This document shows positions 1-9,505 of a DNA stretch of 64,000 nucleotides, piece by piece. How positions within the stretch are numbered: position 1 is the stretch's first letter; each line of letters begins with the position of its first letter. Source of the DNA: Piper betle. Lineage: Eukaryota; Streptophyta; Magnoliopsida; Piperales; Piperaceae. Under the pieces are notes generated by a model. It was not told where the DNA came from and made no database searches. It was given only the letters and a program-made list of their open reading frames with translations. A program made the position numbers and the translations under genes. The stretch lies in contig JAURVB010014693.1 of NCBI GenBank assembly GCA_033002965.1, forward strand, positions 52,645 to 116,644. The letters run 5' to 3'.

Positions 1-1200
1 AATATCTGTATATTTTTTCCAATCTTCACTAGAGGGGCACCATTTGTAGTTAGAATCTGCATGTCTATAGTGTGCAAAGGCTGATCTGACATCTTTTGCT
101 ACTTTCAACATGAGATAAGTTGAATTCCATCTTGTCAGCACATCTAGTATCAACTCTCTTTTTCCAGTCAGGTTGAATTGTGCTAAGGAGGTTTCAAAAT
201 CTAGCTTTCGGTTTGAAGAACTTTTAACGTACTTGGCTATTTCTCATACAGAATGTATCAACCCCTCTATATGCTTCAAACCATACTGGATGATCAAATT
301 CAGAACATGTGCACCGCACCTCATGTGGAATATGCTTGTAATATGTAAGGTACCACTATTTAGAAAACCCCTTTCAATATCTTAATTATACTATCATTTG
401 AAGCAGCATTATCAACAATAATTGTGAACACTTTGCCTTCCAAACTCCATTTTCTCATAAATTCAGTTATAATACTTGTCATTGCTTGTCCTGTGTGTGG
501 AGGAGGAAAATGACGAAATGCCAATATTCTTTTCTACAGGTTCCAACTTTTTGTTACATAATGAGCTGTCACACAAATATAAGCTCTTGTCCTCCTTGAA
601 ATCCAACAATCTGTTGTGAGGCAAAGAAGGGAAACATCTTTCAAATCATTCTTGATTTTAATTTTTTTCTTGGTATATCTTCAAGCACTCCCTTTGAATA
701 GCTTGGCGAGACCATTTTTCATGTCATGGTTGGAGAGTTTTGCTATACGAATTGAACAGCTTACTCTCAACAAACTTGAATGGCTTCTCATCTACTATAA
801 TCATCTTTGCAAGAACTCTCTTAGATTTTTCCCTATCATACTTGAAGTTGACAATTATAACATTACCCTCTTCTTCTGGTATTGGCTCCAAACTGATTTG
901 TTTTTGCCCCTTCTCAGCTCTTTTATGTTTCTTACAACTTTCCAAATGTCTTTTTAGGGTACTTGTAGAACCAGTTTTTAACAACTTATAGAAAGTTTTG
1001 CAGTAGGTACATTCTACTTTTGTTTCTTCAGATGGTAATTTCACTTTTTTTAATTCTTCCCAAACATTTGATCTCACTCTTGTTTGGTTTTCGGTCACAT
1101 CATCATTTGAAGTATCTTTAATATCAACCTCTTTTGTTGTGGTTGCAGGGACCTCTGGAAATGGAGAGGCCTCACTCTTGTCGGTCATGCCTATAAACAA
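1..1200 (-). pseudogene. hAT transposase pseudogene (BED zinc finger, RICESLEEPER type), cut by window edge
   Basis: The 158-residue reading frame at 1200-724 begins with an acidic leader and then a BED-type zinc finger: SNVWEELKKVKL, then CTYC and a spaced H..C..H pattern ending near KRHLESCKKH. This is the DNA-binding start of plant hAT transposases. Beyond its stop, other minus-strand frames at 1-720 give further hAT pieces. These include IIVDNAASND, a histidine/cysteine stretch like the family RCxAHxLNL motif, and KKRVDTRC before a line like the family TRWNSTY. The frame changes repeatedly, so no transposase can be made from this copy. The C-terminal dimerisation domain is not in the window. 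I see no terminal repeats or target duplication and cannot set the element boundaries. Confidence 0.75.
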
Positions 1201-2700
1201 AAGTGAAAACTTATGGGCTTAGTAATGTGGTAGTTGTTATTCATTTGCAACTTTGTTCTATGCTAATTTGATTATAGTATTTTTATATTGAAATAGCTAG
1301 GACAAAATAAACTATTTGTAGCTAAAGAAATTAGGTAACTAGTTATGACTAATGACTCTCTGCTCTCTTTTGTTCAACAACTTTCAGGAAATCTTAACAT
1401 TTATCTTGGAAGTGGAGACAAAAGTGAAAACAAGGTATATACTTTTTTATAGTGTAATGAATAACATTTGTTTGAATTATTTTGGGAGCACACTGATGTT
1501 CCAAAATTGCAAAACATGTAGCATAAACTTATATATAGGTCATAAGTCATTGTTGAATATCAAGATTTCATAAACAAAAGATCAGTACTTTATATCCAAA
1601 ATGTATAGGTCATAAGTTATTGCTTAAAAGTGAAAACAAGGTATTTTAATTTCATCACACTATATGATTTTAATTTTCATTCTTGTTGTTAATTTTTATT
1701 CTTGTTGAACTGTCATGTCCTTTACAGTATTTTTTCATCTATCTGATCATTCCCTACAAATAAGCAGAAAGGAGGAACAACAGTGGAAAAGTGGACTGAT
1801 AGAGTGAAGGATAACAATATATTACCTTTGGCTTTGGGTGAACAAGAGAGGACAAAAGATGAAAGGCTTTCCATCCCTGTGTAATACAGGTTTTATTACT
1901 TGAAAGGTAGTCCAAGGCTCCAAGCTACCTTCCCCAATGGATTCATGAGACTATTCAGAAGGTTATTGACTCATTAGATGTGAGTGAAACCAAAGTAGAT
2001 GCAGTTGCTGTGCAAGATGAAGGGGACGAGAGGAACCCTAAAGCGCGAACACCAATGGATATATGATCTTCTAGGTTTTCTATTTTTTTGGGTGTCTCAT
2101 GGTAATACTACATGATCTTCCGACCCACTGCTCCGGCTAACATCCATTGTGATTTTGTTCCTTGAAGTAGACTATGGAGAGATCTCTGGCATAAATCATA
2201 GAGCTCATATAATAGGCCTAAATTCTTCTAAAGATCCAATAGCTAACGAGAGGAGAAAAGAGATGGCCTGACCTTGATTTCTCATAGGTGTGAACAACAG
2301 TTATAGCAGAGCCCAATGCCAAAGAATATTATCAATTTGTCAAAGACTATTGACTCAAAGAGCTAAGGATTCAAATTCAACTATTTTAAAATTTTTGGTA
2401 TTGTCAATTTGTCATAGGCTATTGATGAGTTGCGTTGATGAGTATTGTCATAGTAGGCAGTAGCAATGAGTGCTAGTGTGCTACTGTGCTCTGTGCAACG
2501 TGCTAGAATCATTCTATAGCTTAGTAGAATGTGTTGTTTGTATTATGGACGATGGTCATTATTAAGAATTAGAAAATGTCAATTTTAAGTGTACTAAATC
2601 ATGATTATGTATTGGAAAATGTCAATTATGTGTATTGGGAAAGTGCACCATAATAATTATACAAGTTGGAAACTTGAAATGATTATTGTATATTAAACGT
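1201..2700. other. Non-coding stretch, no recognisable gene
   Basis: AT-rich DNA with short open frames only. None resembles a known protein and no frame exceeds about 75 codons. It separates two hAT-derived blocks and is probably old transposon or intergenic sequence. Confidence 0.5.
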
Positions 2701-2703
2701 CAT

Positions 2704-2980
2704 GTGCTGTTCAAGTCAAATTGAGTCACTGAGTTATAGGGTTGAGTCGAATCGAGTTGAGTTACGAGTTGATTTGATTCACGAGTTGAATTTTTCTCGA
2801 GTCAACTCAAATCGAGTTTTATTAAACTCGGGACCGACTCATAAAGAAACGAGTCGAGTCGGTTTGGTAATTTCAAGTTACCGAGTCGAGTTATTTTATC
2901 ATCGAGTTCGAGTTGAGCCAAGCCGAATTTCTATAACTCGCGAGTTAACTCGGCCCGCGAACAGCCCTACCTTTGGATCT
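2704..2980. mobile_element. Degenerate hAT-like non-autonomous element with GAGTCGAGTT arrays
   Basis: The interval is dense in the words GAGTCGAG, CGAGTTGAG and their complements. The right end, read on the minus strand, starts TAGGGCTGTTCGCGGG. The left end reads TGTGCTGTTCAAGTC, and both then run into a GAGTTATAG-type segment, so the ends form an imperfect terminal inverted repeat. I find no matching 8-bp target duplication (right flank CCTTTGGA; left flank differs), so the copy is old or rearranged. Its build resembles the two intact elements at 8243 and 48113, but the end sequence differs. Confidence 0.5.
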
Positions 2981-3009
2981 TCTGTATGGTTAAGATGCTC
3001 TTGAATTAA

Positions 3010-4905
3010 CACCTTCATCTTCATCCTCGTCAGCTTGACTAATCCATTTATTGTTATCATTTGGATCATCTATGATAGGATGGTCATTTCTATCAACCAT
3101 GACTCCTACAAATATTCCTCGAAATTCTAAATATAATCCAAGTCAAATGGAGCATTCAAACATTCACTTTCCACTTTCCTATTCCTCCTCCTTATGTCAC
3201 ATTCATGCATTCTCAAGTTATAAATGCACATAAACTAACTCATCCAACTTAGTTGTTGAAAGCTTGTCCCTTCTTTTTGTATGAATCAAGTCAAATATAC
3301 TTCAATTGTGTTCACAAGCTCCAATAGAACAATTTTGACTTAAGAGGTGAATGATAATTTATTATAAAACTGGAGTGGATTCTCTAAAATTAGTCCACCA
3401 ATCATCTCTAGAATATGCAGTGGTAATTTTTTTCTAAAAAATGGCTTAGTTTCGTATTCATAAATAATAACAACGAAAATTTTAAAATGAGTGGATACCT
3501 CGATGTTGTTTTGGTATAGCTGCCATAGCTAAAGGTGTACTTAAGGATCCTGAATGAGTTGTATAAACTAATAAGTTATAAACAATCAATAATTCAAGTT
3601 AACAATAATAACTAAAAGACTTTTTAAAAAGAGAAACATAGTGAACCTTACTTTATTTATACATAAACCTTGTAATCCTTTTCCATGCAGCTACCACTAT
3701 ATCAACAAATGGCATGTTTTTACAAATGTCCTCTACGATAAGGTCTACAAAATGTGCTACACATGGAAACCAAAATATTGAACTTGTTTTCTTCTCCAAT
3801 ACTTTCCGAGCTTTCTTAAAGTTTGCCCTATTATCTGTCATAATTTGGACTACATTTTTCTCTCAACAACATTCGACAACCTATTCCATTAATTGAAAGA
3901 TGAATTTTGTCATCTTCTTCTTACTTGTTGCTTCAAAAACTTCACTTCACATTTGTTATACAACAAAAAATTGATCAATGCATAATTTTGATATGCATTG
4001 GTCCATGTATCACACATTATTGAGCATACTCATTTCTCCCAATTCGGATGCATAAAATTAATTGGCCTAGCAAGCACACCAACCTCATTGTCCAACATTG
4101 AACCACCTATATCTTTCTCATTTGGATAAGGAGCTCCTACACTGGCATTTGCCACAACATCAAGTGTAGGCTTGAAATACATAGACTATACATGTGGAGT
4201 AATGTGATTAACAGTAAAAAATCTTCCAATTTTTTTCCATGTTTCCCCAACTTTACCTTTACTTTCCTCCCACACTTGGGGAATTCTAATTTGTTTACTC
4301 TCAAGATGCCTCCAATGTCAAGGAGCTAAATAGAGGCCCTTTCATCACAATTTGAAGATCTTGGTTGGTTTGCCTTCTTACTATATTTATGCCCCTTAGT
4401 AAAAACCTTTGTAAAAGATTTACTATCATTGGCCATTGACTGAGACCCTAAATCTGGTTGTGCCATTCTAGAACTCATTTCTCCTCGATTTTGTGCTCAA
4501 AATTTTTTATCTTCTTTAAATCTTTGTGTGGCGATTGCTTGAACAAATGATATATCTTCATCAAAGCCAGAGTCACCATTCTCATCACTTAGTAGCTCAT
4601 AAACAAAATTGAAGGTCTACATCCAAACCATCATTCATATATTGCTTTACCTTTTGAGTGATTGCTCTCTCTTCTTCTCCTGGTTTTAGAAAAGCTGTTA
4701 TTTGCCTTTTTACTCTTGCTGGGCAATTAAGACATGATTGAGTTTCTCCTCTTTGACTTGCTAAATGTTGCTTAAATCTTGTAATACCTCCATGGAGTTC
4801 CCGCCGGCAATAATAACACTCAGCATGTACTTGATTTCCTCCAATTCGTATTTAATATTCCCATCCAGGATCTTCAAATTAATTGATTTTTTTAGCATGA
4901 GGCAT
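3010..4905 (-). pseudogene. Second hAT transposase pseudogene (BED finger, DUF659 and hAT-C remnants)
   Basis: Read on the minus strand, the block starts near 4895 with a BED zinc finger: DPGWEY, then HAECYYCRRELHGGITRFKQ followed by HLASQRGE. Further on come WTNAYQNYALINFLLYNK (the DUF659 region), then a 62-residue frame at 3841-3653 with TDNRANFKKARKVLEKK and FWFPCVAHFVDLIVEDI, the family DN.. and PCxAHxLDL motifs. Near 3300-3210 is a hAT-C dimerisation trace: KKKGQAF followed by a VG/VSLCAF stretch aligning to the usual HTKKRNRL...LVYVHYNL. The end has DDPNDNKWISQADEDE, typical of the acidic tail. Stops and frame changes interrupt it throughout. The domains are in the right order for one transposase gene, so this is a single decayed copy, distinct from the one at 1-1200. 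Confidence 0.75.
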
Positions 4906-5965
4906 TCATCTTTTACCTAAATCAACTTATCAAGGAAAAAAATTAGTAATTAACTTCTTTAAGAATTTAAACACAACATATGCATTATATATAAAAAACC
5001 AAATGCACAATCTAGTATTCATTCTAATCTTTCAAAATAAAAAATGAATTTAGAACTCAATTTATCAAATTCCACAAGGCCAATGATGACAACCAACTCT
5101 TCCACATAGGATCTGAGTCATCAAACCAATAAAGCAAATACAAAGAATCAATCATGTTGTCCAAATTATAAACTTCTGGATAAGAATCAACAAAATAAAA
5201 TTACCTAGTTTGCTAGAAACAAAAATTGCAATTTGAGTCCTATTTTTAATGCCAGAAAGGTGACTTCCTAAATAATGATATAGGAGTGACAACAGTATTC
5301 GTAAAAACAGGACTATCATAAATAACAACAATGTAGGGGGAAAATATTGATAAGTTAAATAGCAAATGAAAAAGAAATTGTGGAATATTAATCACAAAGG
5401 AAATATCAACTCTAAATTTCATTAATATAGCGACCAAGAATTAAAAAATGATAAATTAAATGCTAATTGAAGAAGAAATTGTAAAATACTAATCACAAAA
5501 CATATATTAACCATAAATGACAACAATATAGGGACAATAATAATAATAATGATGCATTAAAAGTGAAACAAAGGAGAAATTGTGAAATAATATAACAAAA
5601 AAATCAACAAGAAAATGTCTTATGAAATATAAAAGAACAAGAAAATCATATGTGATTCCCAAATCAAATTTCCTAAACAAACAACACACAAAATATATGT
5701 TTACACTAATAAAGCATTAAACTTTGGCACAAAATTATGATAGAAATTACTAACAATTGATATAAGATTTAAAAAAGAAATACTGCAATGTTGGAGCCTG
5801 CAGTTATAGTTCGTTGGAGATCAAGATGGTATCATAGGTGGGATGGACTTCGACTTGGTGTCATGAGGGGATGAACTTCAACTTGTTGGAGGTAGATCAA
5901 GTTCATAGGGGGAGGATGGATTTTGATCGGCGCCCTCCATATTGGCCGTCGTGGGCTAGGGACAA

Positions 5966-6001
5966 GGGGAGGGGGAGGGGGAGGGGGAGGGGGAGGGGAG
6001 G
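5966..6001 (+). repeat. (GGGGGA)n G-run, G-quadruplex-prone
   Basis: About five consecutive units of four or five G followed by one A lie on the plus strand. On the minus strand they read as a proline run inside a 97-codon open frame that resembles no protein. At least six G tracts of four or more bases separated by single A satisfy the usual quadruplex pattern. Confidence 0.8.
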
Positions 6002-7432
6002 ATGAGGATGAGAAAAATGGGTAGAGTAATTTATTTTTACCCATATTGGGTGTATCGTGACCTTTTGTATTCCGATACGTATTGTTTATATTGCGATAAG
6101 CATATAAGCCTCTCAATTCATCCACCTATGTTGGCCACTGCGGCAAACACTCACCTATATAATATTATAGGAAAACTATCAGTAATCAAATCAAAGATGA
6201 TTATTAGTTAAAAAATAACTATCGGCAAACAAAACTAGTTGACGAGTGTTTCAACACCTATGAGAGATTACTGGAATACCAAGAAATGCTACAACAACCA
6301 CTCAACACACATTTAACTGGTGTCAGATCAAACATTGGCTACACAATACCACAAGCTGAATCTTACAATAATGCGAAGCACTTACCTAGAAATATCGTCG
6401 GTATCATTCGAGAAATCCACTGCTAGCAGGGACTTACAAAGAGAGAGATTACACACACACACACATACAAGTATGGGTAGGAGCTTATATTATACCATTT
6501 TTTATTTTTAGTTTGAAAACCATCAATGAATTTCAACTTTGAAGATCCAATAAAACCCCACTAGTTCTATCTCATGATTGTAAATCAAATCTATGATAGA
6601 GCCAAACAAAGGATCAAACAGAGGAAGTCTTTGAGATGTGGATGAGTTGAACTCCTCGTCCTAACTCGGCGAGCTCAACCTGCGTGTCCTAACAAGTAAA
6701 AAGGAAACCCTAATCACTTGTCATCCAAAATTACACACAAAACAAGGTAAAACTTCCACACACGCACAACACCCTCATAGGTTTAATTAAACTAATCAAC
6801 TTACTTAATGACTTGTTAAACTTCATTAAGTACTTGTTTAACTGCATTAAGTAACCTCAATTAAGATTTGAGGTTGCAAGTACACTCAATGGGAAAATTT
6901 CAAACTTAGGGTTTAATTGAATGAACTTCACCAAATGATTTTTTTTACGGGCCAAACGGTGTCTAAATGAGCTAAAATTTGAATCAATAGGCCTTGACAT
7001 CCTAAGTTACACAAAAATTACTAAGTGCTAGCCTATGGGCCATCATGACAAACTAGACTCACTAAGGTCGAGCTATGGTGCTGAAATAGTATTCCTGGGT
7101 CGCACATTAATTTTCCTAGAGCCCGTTCATGAGCTTGGAGACTCCAAATGGGTTAGGTAAACTGGGCTAATCAGCCAACACCATGGCTTGAATCATGTAA
7201 ACTTTCATATCCAAATTCCAAGTATTTGGGAGAGAGTGTATTTGGAAATGAGAGGCATTGGTTAGGACATTTCTAAAGTTGATTGAACATACAAAGCTTG
7301 GGGAATTTCTACGAGGAAATCTACCCATCCAAAATCTACCAAAATTTAAGATGAAGATTTAGGAGCATAACCTAAGTTCTAGATAAAATTTGGGAAAATT
7401 TTACCCCCAAACAACTAGGGTTTAAAATTTTG

Positions 7433-7510
7433 TAACCGGAGATAAGGAATTAAGGTTTCACCCTTCATTCCTAACCAGAGATAGGGAACTAAGGTTTCAC
7501 CCTTCATTCT
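7433..7510 (+). repeat. Tandem duplication, unit about 38 bp, two copies
   Basis: The stretch from AACCGGAGATAAGGAA to CACCCTTCATTC is followed directly by a near-identical copy, from AACCAGAGATAGGGAA to CACCCTTCATTC. Only a few bases differ. Confidence 0.8.
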
Positions 7511-8234
7511 TATATACTTCCAAATTCTAAATTAACTAACCATCTAAAATGATTTTTAAATTAGCCCAAATTTTCTATGCTTTTAGTGAGTCCTTAAAGT
7601 GATTTTTATAGATTTTAATAAAACCTTTTAATAAGCTCGACAAGAAGCACAATCTCGGAGCATGACATATTAATGCAACAACCCAGTAAGCACGTAACAC
7701 ATTTAGGTTTTTTTGCTCAAGCCCGTGAAATAACCAACACCATGGCCCGCAAACATGAAAAATATAACATTCAAATACAACTAAAATATAGTGAAAAAAT
7801 TGGGAAAAATGGCCGGTAGACTATTATAACTATTAAAGCCGCCACCTTTTACTAATTTTAGCTTCTATAAATGCTCATACAGATGTAATCAGAAGAAAAT
7901 GTGCTTCATAAAATATGTAGATCAACGTGTTATGAGTTAAATAGAATTAAAATTATATAAAGACACCTCCGTCACAAGATATGCTCAATCTACTAAAACA
8001 ATGCACGAAGCCTATGTATTTAGGATGTAAAAACCATAACTATTTTTATACGTAAAGGAAAATGGCGAAACTAAGTCCTATGCGCTCCTACTTGACATAT
8101 GTACATAGGCACAAATATTGAAAAAAAAGACAAAGTTCTAAACCCTCTAAAAAACAAAAGAGAAAAAATGTTCAGAACTGGCCGGAACCATTTTTCTAAA
8201 ATTACAACCAGCCCAACCGGTACGGTTCATCCGG

Positions 8235-8242
8235 GGCGTACG
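8235..8242 (+). repeat. Target site duplication, left (GGCGTACG)
   Basis: The eight bases GGCGTACG abut the left end of the element at 8243 and are repeated exactly at 8887-8894 on the other side. Eight bases is the hAT superfamily length. Confidence 0.9.
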
Positions 8243-8886
8243 TAGGGTTGCTAATTGAGCGAGCCAGCTCGTGAGCATTTAGCGTTCGGCTCGGCTTGAC
8301 TCGACTCGAAACTCGACATTTAAATGCTCGACTCGAGCTCGACTCGAACTCGAATCTTACGAGCCGAGCTTGAGCAAGGTCGTGTTCGACTCGACTCGAC
8401 TCGGTTGTAACTCGAACTCGACTCGAACTCGACTCGTAGTTCGACTCGAACTCGACTCGACAAAATAATATAATAATATAGTCTTTATATTATATTTTAT
8501 TTTTATATATATATATATATATATGAAATATAATAACAAAGAAGCAAGGTAGTTGAGATGGTAAGTATTCACCTTGATGACTTCAAGGTTGTGGGTTCAA
8601 ACCACAATGACCTCACTTTTTTTTAAAAGTGAGGTACTTTTAACTTTTAATCGAGCTAACGAACGAGCTGGCGAACGAGCTGGCGAACAAGCTCAGAAAA
8701 ATTAAACAGTTTAAGTATATTCGAGCTCGAGTCGAGCTCGAACACATAAAAAGTATTCGAGTCGAACTCGAGCATGTATGTCCAAAACTCGTTCGATCTC
8801 GAGTCGAGTTCGAACGAGTTTCGAACTATTCGAGCCGAGTTCGAGCACATGTTCAGCTCGGCTCGCTCGCTCAATTAGCACCCCTA
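8243..8886 (+). mobile_element. Non-autonomous hAT-type transposon, copy 1 (CTCGA arms, tRNA-like core)
   Basis: The 644-bp element starts TAGGGTTGCTAATTGAGC and its right end, read on the minus strand, starts TAGGGGTGCTAATTGAGC. TAGGG-type ends and an exact 8-bp target duplication are diagnostic of hAT transposons. Both arms are packed with CTCGA/CGAGT words (8290-8460 and 8715-8870), in mirrored orientation. The centre holds a TA microsatellite (8507-8524), then a tRNA-like block with an A box at 8550-8561, a B box at 8594-8603 and a T run at 8617-8624. There is no transposase, so it must be moved by one supplied elsewhere; the hAT remnants in this window may be relatives, which I cannot show. 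It lies about 170 bp upstream of the SRS2-like start codon. A second copy is at 48113-48818, inverted. Confidence 0.9.
8550..8624 (+). promoter_or_regulatory. tRNA-like Pol III internal promoter (A box, B box, T-run) in hAT-type copy 1
   Basis: TAGTTGAGATGG at 8550-8561 matches the Pol III A box (TRGCNNAGYNGG) at all but two positions. GGTTCAAACC at 8594-8603 matches the B box (GGTTCRANYCC) closely. The 32-nt gap is the tRNA spacing, and eight T follow at 8617-8624 as a possible Pol III terminator. The CCTCAC before the T run also pairs with a GTGAGG after it. I see no good acceptor stem, so this is tRNA-derived rather than a tRNA gene. Confidence 0.55.
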
Positions 8887-8894
8887 GGCGTACG
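8887..8894 (+). repeat. Target site duplication, right (GGCGTACG)
   Basis: Exact repeat of 8235-8242, directly after the terminal CACCCCTA of the element. Confidence 0.9.
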
Positions 8895-9200
8895 CTAGAA
8901 GCCAACGTTATAATCCCGACGGGCGGGAAACTTCCACTACCCCCGAGTGTTCAAAATCCTCTTCCCGGCGGCGGCGACGGCGACGGCGGTGGCGTCGACG
9001 AGGTTCGCACGGCGGTGAGATTGTCGGGCTCGATTATCGGGTTCTTTGTATTGTGTTGGATGGGAGGGGAGCTGGGCGAAGGGAATGCGTGGCCGGACAT
9101 GGAGGCGCTCACGCCGGCGCAGAGGGAAAGGATATCCCAGAACTTCCGAGCAGCCAAGGCGCTTCTCGCCCGCAAGCGGCCCTTGGAGAACGCTCCCTCT

Positions 9201-9505
9201 GCAGAAAAGTTCGTTTCTTTGATTCTCTTTCTGATGTTCTTGAACCTGATTGAATCATTTTATTTTATTTTTGGATTGTATAGCACAAAAGTATGTTTGT
9301 TTGTGGGTTTTTTCCTGAGTATTCTTCCTTTTGTTCTGATGTTCTTCAATCTGATTTAATCAATTATTTTCTTTTTCTGGATTGTATTGCAGAAAATTAA
9401 GTTTCTTTGTGGCTTGTTTCTTGGCTACTCTTTCTTTGACTGATGTTCTTGGATCTGATTGAATCAATTTTATTTATTTTTTTGTTGATTAATTTTTTGT
9501 TGCAG
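9201..9505 (+). repeat. Triplicated intron-1 module of the SRS2-like gene
   Basis: The 297-bp intron consists of three diverged tandem units starting at 9201 (GCAGAAAAGTTCG), 9283 (GCACAAAAGTATG) and 9389 (GCAGAAAATTAAG). Each runs through TGATGTTCTT, then a CTGATT.AATCA segment, then a T-rich tract ending in GCA. Spacing is 82, 106 and 113 bp. The unit starts at the exon-1 end, so each copy carries a donor-like and an acceptor-like site. Confidence 0.7.

Larger units (their letters stand above)
4906..8234. other. Non-coding AT-rich region with small repeats
   Basis: No gene is supported. Besides the two repeats listed separately, there is a short AC microsatellite near 6450-6466 and paired short words with TTAAGT cores near 6800-6870. 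The rest looks like decayed intergenic sequence. Confidence 0.5.

Noticed and set aside
8545..8615. Functional tRNA gene in hAT-type copy 1
   Set aside because: It has A and B boxes but no convincing acceptor stem or anticodon loop, and it occurs inside a repeated transposon.
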